Origin: an uncultured Eubacteriales bacterium | GTDB lineage: Bacteria; Bacillota; Clostridia; Oscillospirales; Acutalibacteraceae | NCBI GenBank assembly: GCA_934464615.1 | Contig: CAKSKA010000010.1 | Location: 1-64,000 of the forward strand | DNA length: 64,000 nucleotides | Direction: 5' to 3' | Shown: positions 53,592 through 61,883 of the stretch, piece after piece | Position numbering within the stretch: the first letter of the stretch is position 1 | Layout: each line of letters starts with the position of its first letter | Translations under genes and position numbers: made by a program | The notes under the pieces: model-generated | The model's database searches: none | Told to the model about the DNA's origin: nothing | What the model saw: the letters and a program-made list of their open reading frames with translations, nothing else

Positions 53592-53617
53592 AGCGGTGTG
53601 TATAATTACACACCGCT
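53592..53617 (-). terminator. Hairpin between rpmB and the FAD oxidoreductase gene
   Basis: An 11-bp perfect stem, AGCGGTGTGTA with its complement (ATTA loop). On the minus strand it is followed by TATATTCT rather than a clean T-tract, so termination of rpmB may be partial. Confidence 0.5.
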
Positions 53618-53648
53618 TTGTTTTAAAGTTTAAATACCGTACCTTTTA

Positions 53649-53837
53649 TTAGATTGCTCTGGTAACTTTACCTGAACGCAAACAACGGGTGCAGGCATTT
53701 ATACGACAAGGTGTGCCGTTTACGATAGCCTTAACTCTTTTAACATTGGGCTGCCAAGTTCTGTTTGAACGTCTGTGTGAATGGGAAACTTTAATTCCGA
53801 AAGTAATTTGCTTATTGCAGATATCACATTTAGCCAT
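53649..53837 (-). CDS. rpmB: Ribosomal protein bL28
   Basis: The 62-residue large-subunit protein reads MAKCDICNK at the start, with the typical core HSHRRSNRTWQPNVKRV. It is the Cys-containing form: CDIC near the N terminus and CTRC near the C terminus could make a zinc site. ATG at 53837 follows GGAGGTG; a longer upstream frame is rejected. It has its own promoter. Confidence 0.95.
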   Translation of the reverse strand: MAKCDICNKQITFGIKVSHSHRRSNRTWQPNVKRVKAIVNGTPCRINACTRCLRSGKVTRAI

Positions 53838-53872
53838 GGTCTGCACCTCCTTTAAACTCATTAGCAACAAAC

Positions 53873-53901
53873 ATAATAACAGAAAACCTACAAAAAAGCA
53901 A
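53873..53901 (-). promoter_or_regulatory. Promoter of rpmB
   Basis: On the minus strand, TTGCTT (53896-53901) and TATTAT (53873-53878) are 17 bp apart. Confidence 0.55.
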
Positions 53902-53928
53902 GAGTTTTTTTTAATTTAGTAAAATTTG

Positions 53929-53956
53929 TTGAAAAACCGCCGATATATGATATACT
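53929..53956 (+). promoter_or_regulatory. Promoter of the HAD phosphatase-MFS operon
   Basis: TTGAAA (53929-53934) and TATACT (53951-53956) are 16 bp apart, with the start codon 17 bp later. It is divergent from the rpmB promoter. Confidence 0.6.
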
Positions 53957-53973
53957 GTTTGCGGAGGGATTTT

Positions 53974-54624
53974 ATGTTTAAAGCTGTACTTTTTGACCTT
54001 GACGGTACACTTGTCAACTCTTTGAAGGATTTGGCAAATGCCGCAAATTATGCCTTGTCTTTTTACGGTTTTGACACTTACGAAACCGAAAAATATAAAT
54101 ATTTTGTAGGTAACGGAATACCCAACCTTATAACCGCAATTTTGCCGCAGGAACACAGGGACGAACAAACACATAGAAATGTTATGGAAAAATTTTTTGA
54201 GTATTACCGCGTGCATTATGCCGACAATACCGACGCATACGACGGAATACGGGAATTGCTGGCGGAACTTGAAAAACGGAACATAGCCTTTGCCGTTGTT
54301 ACAAACAAAGCGCAGGCAGCGGCAGAAGACGTTGTAAACCGTATTTTTCCTAATACTTTTAAGCGGATTTACGGGCAGCGCGACGGCATTCCCGTCAAGC
54401 CGGATCCCTCGTTGGCGCTTCTTGCAATGAAGGAAATGGGGGTTACCCCTTCGCAGACGATTTTTGCCGGAGATTCTTCAAACGATGTAAAAACAGGAAA
54501 TAACTGCGGCGCTTATTCGGTCGGCGTGCTTTGGGGATTCAGACGTGCCGACGAATTGCTTGAGGGCGGTGCAAAAGACCTTATAGTAAAACCGCTTGAT
54601 TTATTGGAGATTATAGACAAATGA
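53974..54624 (+). CDS. HAD-family phosphatase (phosphoglycolate phosphatase-like)
   Basis: The 216-residue hydrolase opens MFKAVLFDLDGTLVNS (motif I, nucleophile Asp9). Motif II is VVTNKAQAA near 109, the motif III lysine is in VKPDPS near 142, and motif IV is IFAGDSSNDVKTG near 161. An alpha-helical cap follows motif I. It resembles phosphoglycolate or pyrophosphate phosphatases (Gph/PpaX); the substrate cannot be fixed from sequence. ATG at 53974 follows GGAGGG. The stop overlaps the MFS gene by 4 bp (ATGA). Confidence 0.88.
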   Translation: MFKAVLFDLDGTLVNSLKDLANAANYALSFYGFDTYETEKYKYFVGNGIPNLITAILPQEHRDEQTHRNVMEKFFEYYRVHYADNTDAYDGIRELLAELEKRNIAFAVVTNKAQAAAEDVVNRIFPNTFKRIYGQRDGIPVKPDPSLALLAMKEMGVTPSQTIFAGDSSNDVKTGNNCGAYSVGVLWGFRRADELLEGGAKDLIVKPLDLLEIIDK

Positions 54625-55808
54625 ACAAAAATTACACTTACACAAAAATATGTTGCTATATAGGCTATTTTGTGCAGGCCATAATAAATAACTTTTTACC
54701 GCTTATTTTTGTAACTTTTAATGAGAATTACGGTATGAGTTATGAGAAAATAGGCGCACTTGTGCTTATAAATTTTTGTACACAGATATTTACGGACGTT
54801 ACGTCCATATTTTTTATTAAACGCCTCGGATATAAAAAGTGCGCGGTGTTCGCGCACATTCTTGCCGCTTTGGGACTGATTTGCTTATGTGTGCTGCCGC
54901 TTAAAATGCAAAACACTTATATCGCGGTTGTAATATCCGTTTTAATTTACGCTTACGGCAGCGGACTTATTGAGGTAATAATAAGCCCGATAGTTGAATA
55001 TTTGCCCACAAAAAACAAATCGGCGCAGATGTGCCTGCTTCATTCGTTTTATTGTTGGGGACAACTGCTTACGGTGCTTATAACGCTTGTTATGTTTACG
55101 TTTATAGGCGGAAACAGGTGGTATTTTATGCCGCTTATATGGGCAGCGGTGCCTGTTTTGAATTCTTTTGCGTTTATGCGCGCCGATGTTGTGGAACCGC
55201 CGGAGGAACACGAATCATCGGGTAAGGCCAAAAATCCTATGCTTAAAAACAAAATGTTTTATTTGTTTTTTTTAATAATGCTGTGTGCCGGTGCGGCGGA
55301 GGTTGCCGTTGCACAGTGGGCGTCTGCCTTTGCGCAACAGGGACTCGGCTTTGGTAAGGCGGCAGGGGACATATTCGGACCGTGTATGTTTGCGCTTTTG
55401 ATGGGCGTAGGCAGATTGATTTACGGTATTTTCGGCGAAAAGTTTAATTTAAACAAAGTTATGATTGCGTTTGTAATGCTGTGCATAGTTTGTTATATCG
55501 TACTCGGATTTTCAAATAATGCGGTACTGTCGCTTGTCTTCTGCGCGTTGTGCGGATTTTCCGTAAGCATTATGTGGCCGGGCACTTTGAGTATGGCGGC
55601 AGCCGATTTTAAAACGGGCGGTGCGGCGCTGTTCGGACTTCTTGCCGCGGCCGGCGATATAGGCTGTTCGGCAGGACCGTACATTGCCGGCGTAGCGGCG
55701 TCCGCAGGAGGACTTAAGGCCGGATTCCGCGCAGCCATGGTATTTCCCGTGGCAATGCTTGTGTGCTGCATGCTTTTAGTACTTGCAAAACGCGCAAAAA
55801 AGTATTAA
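54621..55808 (+). CDS. MFS transporter
   Basis: The 395-residue protein has about twelve hydrophobic segments and a central cytoplasmic loop (DVVEPPEEHESSGKAKNPMLKN near 190). The TM2-3 loop reads FIKRLGYKKCAVF, a degenerate form of the MFS GxLaDRxGrkr motif. It resembles sugar-type (FucP-like) MFS members, but the substrate is unknown. It is coupled to the HAD phosphatase by a 4-bp overlap. Confidence 0.85.
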   Translation: MNKNYTYTKICCYIGYFVQAIINNFLPLIFVTFNENYGMSYEKIGALVLINFCTQIFTDVTSIFFIKRLGYKKCAVFAHILAALGLICLCVLPLKMQNTYIAVVISVLIYAYGSGLIEVIISPIVEYLPTKNKSAQMCLLHSFYCWGQLLTVLITLVMFTFIGGNRWYFMPLIWAAVPVLNSFAFMRADVVEPPEEHESSGKAKNPMLKNKMFYLFFLIMLCAGAAEVAVAQWASAFAQQGLGFGKAAGDIFGPCMFALLMGVGRLIYGIFGEKFNLNKVMIAFVMLCIVCYIVLGFSNNAVLSLVFCALCGFSVSIMWPGTLSMAAADFKTGGAALFGLLAAAGDIGCSAGPYIAGVAASAGGLKAGFRAAMVFPVAMLVCCMLLVLAKRAKKY

Positions 55809-55851
55809 AATAAGGTATCGGATTAACAACAGTTTTAAGAGGTGAAACTTT

Positions 55852-56331
55852 TTGAAAAGGGAAACATATCTTACTTGGGATGAATATTTTATGGGTATTG
55901 CATTGCTGTCGTCTCAGCGCAGTAAAGATCCGTCAACACAGGTCGGCGCTTGTATAGTAAGCGAGGACAACAAAATACTGTCTGTCGGATATAACGGTAT
56001 GCCGCGTTTTTGCAGTGACGATAATTTCCCGTGGGAAAAGGACGGCGAGCCGCTTAACACAAAGTATATGTATGTGTGCCATGCGGAACTTAACGCCATA
56101 CTTAATTACGGCGCGGGTTCACTTAAAAACGCAAAGGTATATACCACTCTTTTCCCGTGTAACGAATGTGCTAAGGCGCTGATACAGGCAGGAATTAAGG
56201 AAATAATTTATATGTGCGATAAGTACAGCGAGACCGACAGCGTAAAAGCCTCTAAAAAAATGTTTGATACGGCCGGTGTTTCTTACCGACAGTACATACA
56301 AACAAAAAACACGGTGGAATTGAAATTGTAA
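55852..56331 (+). CDS. dCMP deaminase (ComEB-like)
   Basis: The 159-residue zinc deaminase converts dCMP to dUMP for dTMP synthesis. The zinc and catalytic motif is CHAELNAI near residue 69 (His, Glu) with PCNECAK near 101 (two Cys). The N terminus TYLTWDEYFMGIALLSSQRSKDP is typical of the family. An intact GYNGMPRF segment contacts the nucleotide. The start is TTG at 55852, placed after GAGGTGA. A Rossmann-free, single-domain length is normal. Confidence 0.92.
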   Translation: MKRETYLTWDEYFMGIALLSSQRSKDPSTQVGACIVSEDNKILSVGYNGMPRFCSDDNFPWEKDGEPLNTKYMYVCHAELNAILNYGAGSLKNAKVYTTLFPCNECAKALIQAGIKEIIYMCDKYSETDSVKASKKMFDTAGVSYRQYIQTKNTVELKL

Positions 56332-56333
56332 TC

Positions 56334-56362
56334 TTGAAAAAATTTAAAAGCCGTGTTATAAT
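56334..56362 (+). promoter_or_regulatory. Promoter of the ileS T-box transcript
   Basis: TTGAAA (56334-56339) and a perfect TATAAT (56357-56362) are separated by 17 bp, just after the dCMP deaminase stop. Confidence 0.7.
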
Positions 56363-56369
56363 TGCATTG

Positions 56370-56640
56370 TTACAACAAGTGCGGATACAGTTCGCGCTTT
56401 AAGTAAAACAAAAAGCTGTGAGAAAGACAGTAACCGCGTATGAAATTTTAAGCGAGCCGGGTACGGTGCAAGACCGGTAAGAGTAGTGCGCAGGCGAAAA
56501 TCACTTTTGAGCTGCGGGCTGAAATACAGTAAGCCTTGCCGGATGTTTCCCGTTACAGAAACGGCGGATGTTTGTTCGCTTAAAATAGGTGGTTGCGAAG
56601 TAAAAAGGCTTCGTCCTGTTTTAAGGACGAAGCCTTTTGT
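56370..56640 (+). ncRNA. Ile T-box leader upstream of ileS
   Basis: The leader has stem I elements (AGAAAGACAGTAACCGCG, AGCGAGCCGGG, GGTGCAAGACCGG), specifier ATC at 56500-56502 in GAAAATCACTTTTGAG, and a divergent T-box AGGTGGTTGCGAAG (56587-56600). The terminator is AAAAGGCTTCGTCCT (56603-56617) with AGGACGAAGCCTTTT (56624-56638). The bulge TGGT suits a tRNA-Ile ending ACCA. Confidence 0.88.
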
Positions 56641-56693
56641 TTTTTACAGCCTGCCACGGACAAACAACAATAATTTGTTTGGAGGAAAAGAAA

Positions 56694-59600
56694 ATGTACG
56701 ACAAAATATCACCGGATTTTAATTTTGTCAATCAGGAAAAGAAAATAGAAAAATTTTGGGTTGACGAAAAAATCTTTGAGAAAAGTATAGAGGAACGCAA
56801 GGGCGGCACACCGTATGTGTTTTACGACGGACCGCCGACCGCAAACGGCAAGCCGCATATAGGCCATGTACTTACGCGTGTTATTAAGGATATGATACCC
56901 CGTTACCGCACTATGAAGGGCTGTATGGTTCCGCGTAAAGCAGGCTGGGATACTCACGGACTTCCGGTTGAACTGGAAGTTGAAAAGAAATTGGGACTTG
57001 ACGGTAAAGAACAGATTGAACAGTACGGTTTGGAGCCGTTTATCGAGCACTGCAAGGAAAGCGTTTGGAAATACAAGGGCATGTGGGAAGATTTTTCCCG
57101 CACGGTAGGCTTTTGGGCCGATATGGACAACCCGTATGTCACCTATCATAATTCATTTATAGAATCGGAATGGTGGGCGCTTAAAAAAATATTTGAAAAA
57201 GGGCTGCTTTATAAGGGCTTTAAAATAGTGCCTTATTGTCCGCGCTGCGGTACACCGCTTTCTTCCCACGAAGTAGCACAGGGATATAAAGCCGTTAAAG
57301 AACGCAGTGCGATAGTACGATTTAAAGTCAAGGGTGAGGACGCATATTTCCTTGCATGGACCACTACTCCGTGGACGCTGCCTTCCAACGTTGCACTGTG
57401 TGTAAATCCGGACGAAACCTACTGCAAAGTCAAAGCCGCCGACGGTTATACCTATTATATGGCGGAAGCATTGCTTGATAAGGTGCTGGGCGGTCTTGTA
57501 AACGACGGCGAGAGGGCATATGAAATAATTGAAAAATTCAGCGGTAAAGAACTTGAGTACAAAGAATACGAGCCGCTGTTTGAATGTGCCGCAAAGGTAA
57601 GTGCAAAGCAAAACAAAAAAGCATTTTTTGTTATGTGCGATAACTATGTAACCATGACAGACGGTACGGGTATCGTACACTGCGCGCCTGCTTTCGGTGA
57701 GGATGACGCGCGCGTGGGCAGACGTTACGACCTGCCTTTTGTTCAGCTTGTTGACGGCAAGGGTGATATGACCGACGATACACCGTACGCCGGAAAATTT
57801 GTAAAGGAAGCGGATCCGCTTATCCTTGCCGACCTTGATAAATCGGGCAATTTGTTCTCAGCACCTAAGTTTGAGCATGATTATCCTTTCTGCTGGAGGT
57901 GCGACACGCCGCTTATCTACTATGCAAGAGAATCATGGTTTATTAAAATGACCGCCGTTAAGGACGATCTTATACGCAATAACAATACTGTAAACTGGAT
58001 ACCCGAGAGCATAGGTAAGGGCAGATTCGGCGATTGGCTTGAAAATGTTCAGGATTGGGGCATTTCCCGTAACAGATATTGGGGCACTCCGCTTAATATA
58101 TGGCAGTGCGAATGCGGATGCCTGCACAGCATAGGCAGCATTGAAGAACTTAAAGAAATGTCGGACAACTGTCCTGACGATATAGAACTGCATCGTCCTT
58201 ATATTGATGCGGTTACAATCAAGTGCCCGAAATGCGGCAAGCAGATGCATCGTGTTCCGGAGGTTATAGACTGTTGGTTCGATTCCGGCTCAATGCCGTT
58301 TGCACAGCATCATTATCCGTTTGAAAATAAGGACTTGTTTGAAGCACAATTCCCTGCGGACTTTATTTCGGAGGCTGTGGACCAAACAAGAGGTTGGTTT
58401 TATTCGCTTCTCGCCGTGTCAACGCTTATATTTAATAAGGCACCGTTTAAAAATGTTATAGTTTTAGGTCACGTTCAGGACGAAAACGGACAAAAGATGA
58501 GTAAATCCAAGGGTAATGCCGTAGATCCGTTTGAGGCGCTGCAAACTTACGGCGCAGACGCGATACGCTGGTATTTTTATACAAACTCGGCACCGTGGCT
58601 GCCGAACCGTTTCCACGGCAAAGCCGTTGTGGAAGGCCAGCGTAAATTTATGGGTACACTTTGGAACACATACGCCTTTTACGTTTTATACGCCGAAATC
58701 GACAAGTTTAATCCGACGGAATATAAACTTGACGACTGTGCGCTTACCGTAATGGATAAATGGCTGCTTTCCCGTCTTAACAGCATGGTTAAAGCCGTTG
58801 ACGATAATTTGGGCAATTACCGTATACCCGAGGCTGCAAGAGCGCTTCAGGATTTTGTTGACGAGATGAGCAACTGGTATGTGCGCCGCGGCAGAGAACG
58901 CTATTGGGTACAGGGCTTGACAGAAGATAAAACTGCAGCTTATATGACGCTTTACACCGCGCTTGTAACGGTAAGCAAGGCGGCAGCCCCCATGATACCG
59001 TTTATGGCGGAAAGCATTTATCAAAATCTTGTACGCAATGTTGATAAAAATGCGCCCGAAAGCGTACACCTTTGCAGATTCCCCGAGGTGTGCGAAGAAA
59101 AAATTGACAAAAACCTTGAGGACAGTATGGATAAAGTCCTTGAGATAGTAGTCCTCGGACGCGCTGCGCGTAACGGTGCGAACCGCAAAAACCGTCAGCC
59201 GCTTAGTACTATGTATATTAAACTTGACGGCAAATTGGACGAAGTTTTCCTTGATATTATAAAAGATGAGCTGAATATTAAGAAAGTCAGCTTTACCGAT
59301 AATGTCGACGGATTTGTTTCATATATATTTAAACCGCAGCTTAAAACCGTAGGTCCGAAATACGGCAAACAACTGGGTGAAATCCGTACAGCGCTGTCAA
59401 GTCTGGACGGAAATGCCGCAAAGGCGGAACTTGACAAAAACGGTAAATTAACCCTTGACCTGCCGTCCGGCAAGGTCGAACTCGGCACGGACGATTTGCT
59501 TATAGAATCCGCACAAAAAGAGGGATTCTATGCCCTTACCGATAAAGGCATAACCGTTGCGATAGACACCGTTTTAACCGACGACCTTGTTACCGAAGGC

Positions 59601-59843
59601 TACATCCGCGAGATAGTAAGCAAGGTGCAAATGATGCGTAAGGACGCCGGATTTAATGTAATGGATCATATAAACATTACAGTGCAGGGCGATAAAGGCG
59701 TAACTGATATTGCGGTTAAAAATAAAAGCGGCATCGTCGGCGATACCCTTGCCGACAGTCTTGTTGCGGCACAACCCAAAGGCTTTGTTAAAGAGTGGGA
59801 TATTAACGGCGAAAAGTTGGTTATAGGAATAGAAAAGGTGTAA
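56694..59843 (+). CDS. ileS: Isoleucyl-tRNA synthetase
   Basis: The 1049-residue class I enzyme has the HIGH motif PHIGHVL near residue 60, a CP1 editing domain (LAWTTTPWTLPSNVAL near 228), the KMSKSKGN motif near 605, and an anticodon-binding helical domain. It has the longer C-terminal form typical of eukaryote-like (mupirocin-tolerant type) IleRS, lacking the C-terminal zinc finger of the short bacterial form but with a CPRCG site in the insert near 180 and a CECG/CPKCG site near 485-525. ATG at 56694 follows GGAGGAAAAG. It is T-box controlled. Confidence 0.96.
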   Translation: MYDKISPDFNFVNQEKKIEKFWVDEKIFEKSIEERKGGTPYVFYDGPPTANGKPHIGHVLTRVIKDMIPRYRTMKGCMVPRKAGWDTHGLPVELEVEKKLGLDGKEQIEQYGLEPFIEHCKESVWKYKGMWEDFSRTVGFWADMDNPYVTYHNSFIESEWWALKKIFEKGLLYKGFKIVPYCPRCGTPLSSHEVAQGYKAVKERSAIVRFKVKGEDAYFLAWTTTPWTLPSNVALCVNPDETYCKVKAADGYTYYMAEALLDKVLGGLVNDGERAYEIIEKFSGKELEYKEYEPLFECAAKVSAKQNKKAFFVMCDNYVTMTDGTGIVHCAPAFGEDDARVGRRYDLPFVQLVDGKGDMTDDTPYAGKFVKEADPLILADLDKSGNLFSAPKFEHDYPFCWRCDTPLIYYARESWFIKMTAVKDDLIRNNNTVNWIPESIGKGRFGDWLENVQDWGISRNRYWGTPLNIWQCECGCLHSIGSIEELKEMSDNCPDDIELHRPYIDAVTIKCPKCGKQMHRVPEVIDCWFDSGSMPFAQHHYPFENKDLFEAQFPADFISEAVDQTRGWFYSLLAVSTLIFNKAPFKNVIVLGHVQDENGQKMSKSKGNAVDPFEALQTYGADAIRWYFYTNSAPWLPNRFHGKAVVEGQRKFMGTLWNTYAFYVLYAEIDKFNPTEYKLDDCALTVMDKWLLSRLNSMVKAVDDNLGNYRIPEAARALQDFVDEMSNWYVRRGRERYWVQGLTEDKTAAYMTLYTALVTVSKAAAPMIPFMAESIYQNLVRNVDKNAPESVHLCRFPEVCEEKIDKNLEDSMDKVLEIVVLGRAARNGANRKNRQPLSTMYIKLDGKLDEVFLDIIKDELNIKKVSFTDNVDGFVSYIFKPQLKTVGPKYGKQLGEIRTALSSLDGNAAKAELDKNGKLTLDLPSGKVELGTDDLLIESAQKEGFYALTDKGITVAIDTVLTDDLVTEGYIREIVSKVQMMRKDAGFNVMDHINITVQGDKGVTDIAVKNKSGIVGDTLADSLVAAQPKGFVKEWDINGEKLVIGIEKV

Positions 59844-59848
59844 ATTAA

Positions 59849-59883
59849 AAAAGCAGACAGTTTTTGTAAACTGTCTGCTTTTG
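59849..59883. terminator. Bidirectional terminator between ileS and the dehydrogenase gene
   Basis: AAAAGCAGACAGTTT (59849-59863) pairs fully with AAACTGTCTGCTTTT (59868-59882) around a TTGT loop, between converging genes. Confidence 0.92.
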
Positions 59884-59901
59884 TCGCCTGTAACGCACGG
59901 C

Positions 59902-60885
59902 CTAACAAAGTTCGTTTTCGCCCGTACCGTTTGTCTCAAACTGTTCGGCATTTAAAAGGGTTGTGTCCGCTATATTTTCAAGCGCTTCCTTTGTTAAAAA
60001 CGCTTGATGCGATGTTACTATAACATTCGGCATGGAAATAAGACGCGCGATAATATCGTCGTCAACGATGTGTCCCGAAAAATCCTCAAAAAATATTTCG
60101 GATTCTTCTTCATAAACATCAAGGCAGGCGGCGCCTATCTTACGGGATTTAATTCCTTCAAGCAGGGCTTCGGCATCAATAAGCGCGCCGCGCGAAGTGT
60201 TTATAACAGCTACGCCTTTTTTCATTTTTTCTATCGTTTCGCCGTTTATCATATGATAACTTTCCTTGTTTAACGGGCAGTGAAGTGATATAATGTCACT
60301 GTCGGTATACAGTTCTTCAAGGCTTACATATTTTATATCGGACGAAGTGTCGGGGTATTTATCATACGCTATAACGTTCATACCGAATCCGCGGCATATG
60401 TTTATAAATACTTTACCGATTTTTCCCGTACCTACCACTCCTACAGTTTTTCCGTGCAGGTCAAAACCGGTCATGCCCGTAAGGCTGAAGTTGAAATCGC
60501 GCGTGCGTATATATGCTTTGTGTATGCGGCGTATGGACGTCAGCAACATTGCCATTGCGTGTTCCGCAACGGCATAGGGCGAGTACGCCGGAACCCTGAA
60601 AACGTGTATCTTACCGGAAGCATATTTTACATCCACGTTATTGTAACCCGCACAGCGCAGAAGTATAAGTTTTATTCCGTATCCGCACAGCTTGTCTATA
60701 ACCTCTTTGTCTACAGCGTCGTTTACAAATACGCAAACTGCGTCGTAGCCCTTTGCAAGCTCTGCGGTATCCACATTAAGTTTCGTTTCAAAAAACTTAA
60801 TTTTATCCGGATATCCGCGCTTTTCGCGGCAGGCATTAAACGAGTCTATGTCGTATTGTTTTGCGTCAAAAAAAGCAATTTTCAT
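59902..60885 (-). CDS. D-2-hydroxyacid dehydrogenase, D-lactate dehydrogenase-like
   Basis: The 327-residue NAD-dependent enzyme probably reduces pyruvate to D-lactate. The Rossmann motif GKTVGVVGTGKIGKVF is near residue 146. Catalytic Arg lies in INTSRGALID near 235, Glu in LDVYEEESEIFF near 263, and His in VTSHQAFLT near 295. The N-terminal catalytic domain has the LDH-type RCAGYNNVDV. The D-LDH reading is supported by AYSPYAVAEHAMAM. The ATG follows AAAGGAGAATT. It is co-directional with the AraC gene upstream on the minus strand. Confidence 0.9.
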   Translation of the reverse strand: MKIAFFDAKQYDIDSFNACREKRGYPDKIKFFETKLNVDTAELAKGYDAVCVFVNDAVDKEVIDKLCGYGIKLILLRCAGYNNVDVKYASGKIHVFRVPAYSPYAVAEHAMAMLLTSIRRIHKAYIRTRDFNFSLTGMTGFDLHGKTVGVVGTGKIGKVFINICRGFGMNVIAYDKYPDTSSDIKYVSLEELYTDSDIISLHCPLNKESYHMINGETIEKMKKGVAVINTSRGALIDAEALLEGIKSRKIGAACLDVYEEESEIFFEDFSGHIVDDDIIARLISMPNVIVTSHQAFLTKEALENIADTTLLNAEQFETNGTGENELC

Positions 60886-60931
60886 AATAATTCTCCTTTA
60901 ATTGTATTATTGACAAAAATTAAGGCAATAT

Positions 60932-61774
60932 CTATTTTTTAACGGTTTTTCTGAATGTATTTGGCGATACTCCCATAAATTCCCTGAATACCGTGTAAAA
61001 TGTTTTTAAATCGTTATAACCTACAGTGGCGGCAACATCCGCTACGTTTTCATCGCTGTTTGCAAGTATTCGGCATGCGTTTTCTATTCTTGCTTCTTTA
61101 ACGGCCACGCTGAACGTCTTGCCGGTGTCGTTTTTAAATTTTCGGCTTAAATACGGCAGTGAAAAATGCAGCCTTTCCGCAATTTCGGAAAGCGAAATGT
61201 TTTCGGCGCTGTTTTTTTCTATTTCCTTTAAAACAAAATTTGTTACATCGGTGCAGTTGTCGTCACTTACACAGATTTTACGCATTGTTACAAGTATTAT
61301 TTTAATTAGGTTGCACCGTATAAATTCAAAATATCCCGGCGGCTTTGTTTGGTATTCGTCAAGCATTTCGTCAAGCAGCCGCCGCACATAACCGCCGTCG
61401 TCCGTAAATACACGATTAATCGGTTTAATCGGTAAACTGCTTGTGGAAAAGCGTATAAGGTAATTGTTAAGCACACTTGAAAAACTTGTACAGCCGTGCA
61501 GTGATTTATCAAAAAATTCCGGTTTGAAAAGACAATTTATTATGCCTACGCCTTTTCCGTCAAAGCTTTTATAATAATGGTCTGCGCCCTGGTCTACTAT
61601 AAAATAATTACCGGCGCAAAATTTTTCGCTTTCGTCCGCAAAGCCGTGTATTCCGCTGTTTTGGGTTATATATCCAAGCTCTAAAAAATCGTGGGAATGC
61701 GGTCCGGCATCCTTTGTGTGAGAATGGATTATCTGAAAGTTATCCCTGTACAGCGGATCTAAATAATGTGACAA
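60932..61774 (-). CDS. AraC-family regulator with cupin sensor
   Basis: About 280 residues. The N-terminal AraC-type cupin includes HSHTKDAGPHSHDFLELGYI and NYFIVDQGADHYYKS. The C-terminal DNA-binding part has two helix-turn-helix motifs (ISLSEIAERLHFSLPYLSRKFKNDTG and NVADVAATVGYNDLKTFYTVFREFMGVSPNTFRK). It is divergent from the GH106-like gene, separated by about 110 bp with an 11-bp palindrome, so it likely activates rhamnoside use. TTG at 61774 follows GGGGTGA; GTG at 61783 lies inside that site. Confidence 0.87.
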   Translation of the reverse strand: MSHYLDPLYRDNFQIIHSHTKDAGPHSHDFLELGYITQNSGIHGFADESEKFCAGNYFIVDQGADHYYKSFDGKGVGIINCLFKPEFFDKSLHGCTSFSSVLNNYLIRFSTSSLPIKPINRVFTDDGGYVRRLLDEMLDEYQTKPPGYFEFIRCNLIKIILVTMRKICVSDDNCTDVTNFVLKEIEKNSAENISLSEIAERLHFSLPYLSRKFKNDTGKTFSVAVKEARIENACRILANSDENVADVAATVGYNDLKTFYTVFREFMGVSPNTFRKTVKK

Positions 61775-61801
61775 TAAAATCACCCCATAAAATGTAAAAA
61801 T

Positions 61802-61830
61802 ATACCGATATATTTATATTATATCGGTAT
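61802..61830. promoter_or_regulatory. Palindromic operator in the AraC-glycosidase divergent region
   Basis: ATACCGATATA (61802-61812) and TATATCGGTAT (61820-61830) form an exact 11-bp inverted repeat with a 7-bp spacer. A TATAAT hexamer (61832-61837) directly follows, so a bound regulator would contact the glycosidase promoter. Confidence 0.55.
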
Positions 61831-61883
61831 GTATAATAAAGTCAACAACAAGTCCGCAAAAGCGGCAAAACGGAGGTTTGTTT

